Assembly: GCA_004295885.1 (NCBI GenBank)
Contig: SEDG01000122.1
Coordinates: 1 to 6,916 of the forward strand
Origin: Pedobacter sp.
Lineage (GTDB): Bacteria > Bacteroidota > Bacteroidia > Sphingobacteriales > Sphingobacteriaceae
DNA: 6,916 bases
Direction of reading: 5' to 3'
The stretch's first letter is position 1. Each line of letters starts with the position of its first letter. Shown piece by piece: positions 6,101 through 6,916 of this stretch. Under the pieces are notes generated by a model. That model was given only the letters and a program-made list of their open reading frames with translations, was not told the DNA's origin and did no database searches. A program made the position numbers and the translations under genes.

Positions 6101-6916
6101 ATGTTTCTCATTATTTTGGGTATGCTTATCGTAGTGGTAAGCTTTTTTATGACCAATGGCGACAGTCCTTTGGCAAGGTTTAAAGGTATAATTCGCATTA
6201 CTGGTTTGGTAGTCGTCTTTTTGGGCGCAGTTACTTCGATGTTCAAGGTAATTGATGCTGGAGATGTTGGCGTAAAGACGTTGTATGGAAAGGTTGATGA
6301 TGGCGTGCTGCTTAGTGGACTGAACGTTGTGAACCCATTGGTAGAGGTAACTACATTTGATATTAGGACGCAGAACTACACCATGTCTGCGGTGCACAAT
6401 GAAGGAAATAAAGATGGAGACGATGCCATTAGGGTTTTATCTGCCGATGGACTGGAGGTGGTTATCGATCTTTCGGTACTGTTTAAAGTGAAACCTAGCG
6501 CTGCTCCAAAAATCCTTTCTACCATCGGGGTAGATTATGTAGACAAAGTGGTAAGGCCAATTACCAGAACTGCAATTAGAGACAACGCCGTTTCTTATGA
6601 TGCTGTTTCACTATACTCTTTAAAACGGGAAGAGTTTCAGCAAAAAATCTATCAAACTATTGCACGCAGTTTTGCGAAACGAGGTCTGGATCTTGAGCAA
6701 TTATTGGTAAGAAATGTTACCTTGCCAGCTTCTGTAAAGGCTGCAATCGAATCAAAAATCAATGCAGAACAGGAGGCGCAAAAAATGACCTTTGTGCTTC
6801 AAAAGGAAAAACAGGAAGCAGAACGTAAACGTGTAGAAGCACAAGGTATCGCCGATTACCAAAAAATCCTGTCTACTGGCTTAAGTGATAAACAGTTGCA
6901 ATATGAAGCGATCAAG
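6101..6916 (+). CDS. SPFH/prohibitin-family membrane protein (3' end cut by window edge)
   Basis: Membrane-anchored scaffold protein of the stomatin/prohibitin/flotillin/HflK superfamily. Such proteins form large ring-like assemblies and often influence membrane proteases or membrane organisation; the exact role here is unknown. The frame runs from ATG at 6101 to the window end (272 codons, no stop), with an in-frame TAA at 6092 just upstream, so this is the earliest ATG. Residues 1-17 and about 29-50 are hydrophobic segments. The SPFH domain covers about 50-210, with VIDAGDVGVKTLYGKV (50-65), GLNVVNPLVEV (73-83) and the prohibitin-like LPASVKAAIESKINAEQEAQK (208-228). An Ala/Glu/Lys/Gln-rich coiled-coil helix begins near 212 and continues past the start of the tail (KQEAERKRVEAQGIADYQKIL, 237-257). 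Nothing ties it to fucose use; it is 216 nt from the regulator and probably a separate transcription unit. Confidence 0.9.
   Translation, partial: MFLIILGMLIVVVSFFMTNGDSPLARFKGIIRITGLVVVFLGAVTSMFKVIDAGDVGVKTLYGKVDDGVLLSGLNVVNPLVEVTTFDIRTQNYTMSAVHNEGNKDGDDAIRVLSADGLEVVIDLSVLFKVKPSAAPKILSTIGVDYVDKVVRPITRTAIRDNAVSYDAVSLYSLKREEFQQKIYQTIARSFAKRGLDLEQLLVRNVTLPASVKAAIESKINAEQEAQKMTFVLQKEKQEAERKRVEAQGIADYQKILSTGLSDKQLQYEAIK

Noticed and set aside
6002..6397. Minus-strand open frame of 131 codons
   Set aside because: Most of it lies antisense to the SPFH gene, whose frame encodes a recognisable family. The translation is low-complexity with no domain.

Overview
The window looks like a member of the Bacteroidota, most likely the Pedobacter/Sphingobacteriaceae group. 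This rests on the AT-rich base composition, the near absence of Shine-Dalgarno sequences before the start codons, and protein types common in that phylum (a GH29 fucosidase with an F5/8-type tail, an SGLT-like symporter, a cupin-AraC regulator and a two-TM prohibitin-like protein). The genus is an inference from style, not from a marker gene.

Positions 1 to 4831 hold a tight minus-strand gene run, read right to left. It starts with a short-chain dehydrogenase, followed by an enolase-superfamily L-fuconate dehydratase (4-nt ATGA overlap), an SGLT-type sodium/sugar symporter (18-nt gap), and a secreted alpha-L-fucosidase (6-nt gap) that runs off the left edge. Together they describe L-fucose use by the oxidative, non-phosphorylating route. 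The fucosidase releases fucose outside the cytoplasm, the symporter brings it in, and the dehydrogenase and dehydratase act on the L-fuconate arm toward 2-keto-3-deoxy-L-fuconate. A mutarotase, a lactonase and the terminal hydrolase or aldolase are not in this window; they may lie left of position 1 or elsewhere.

Positions 4832 to 5005 are a 174-nt divergent intergenic region. It contains a similar AACCA(A)ATATT motif just before both start codons, and a GATAAC direct repeat. A plus-strand cupin/AraC regulator (5006 to 5884) follows and is the natural candidate for controlling the fucose run.

Positions 5885 to 6100 are non-coding with no recognised element. From 6101 to the right edge runs a plus-strand SPFH/prohibitin-family membrane protein, cut by the window end. 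It looks like an unrelated housekeeping neighbour.

I see no RNA gene, CRISPR array, insertion sequence or clearly new multi-gene system. The most interesting points are the altered ligand positions in the symporter, the uncertain step of the dehydrogenase, and the paired motifs in the divergent promoter region.
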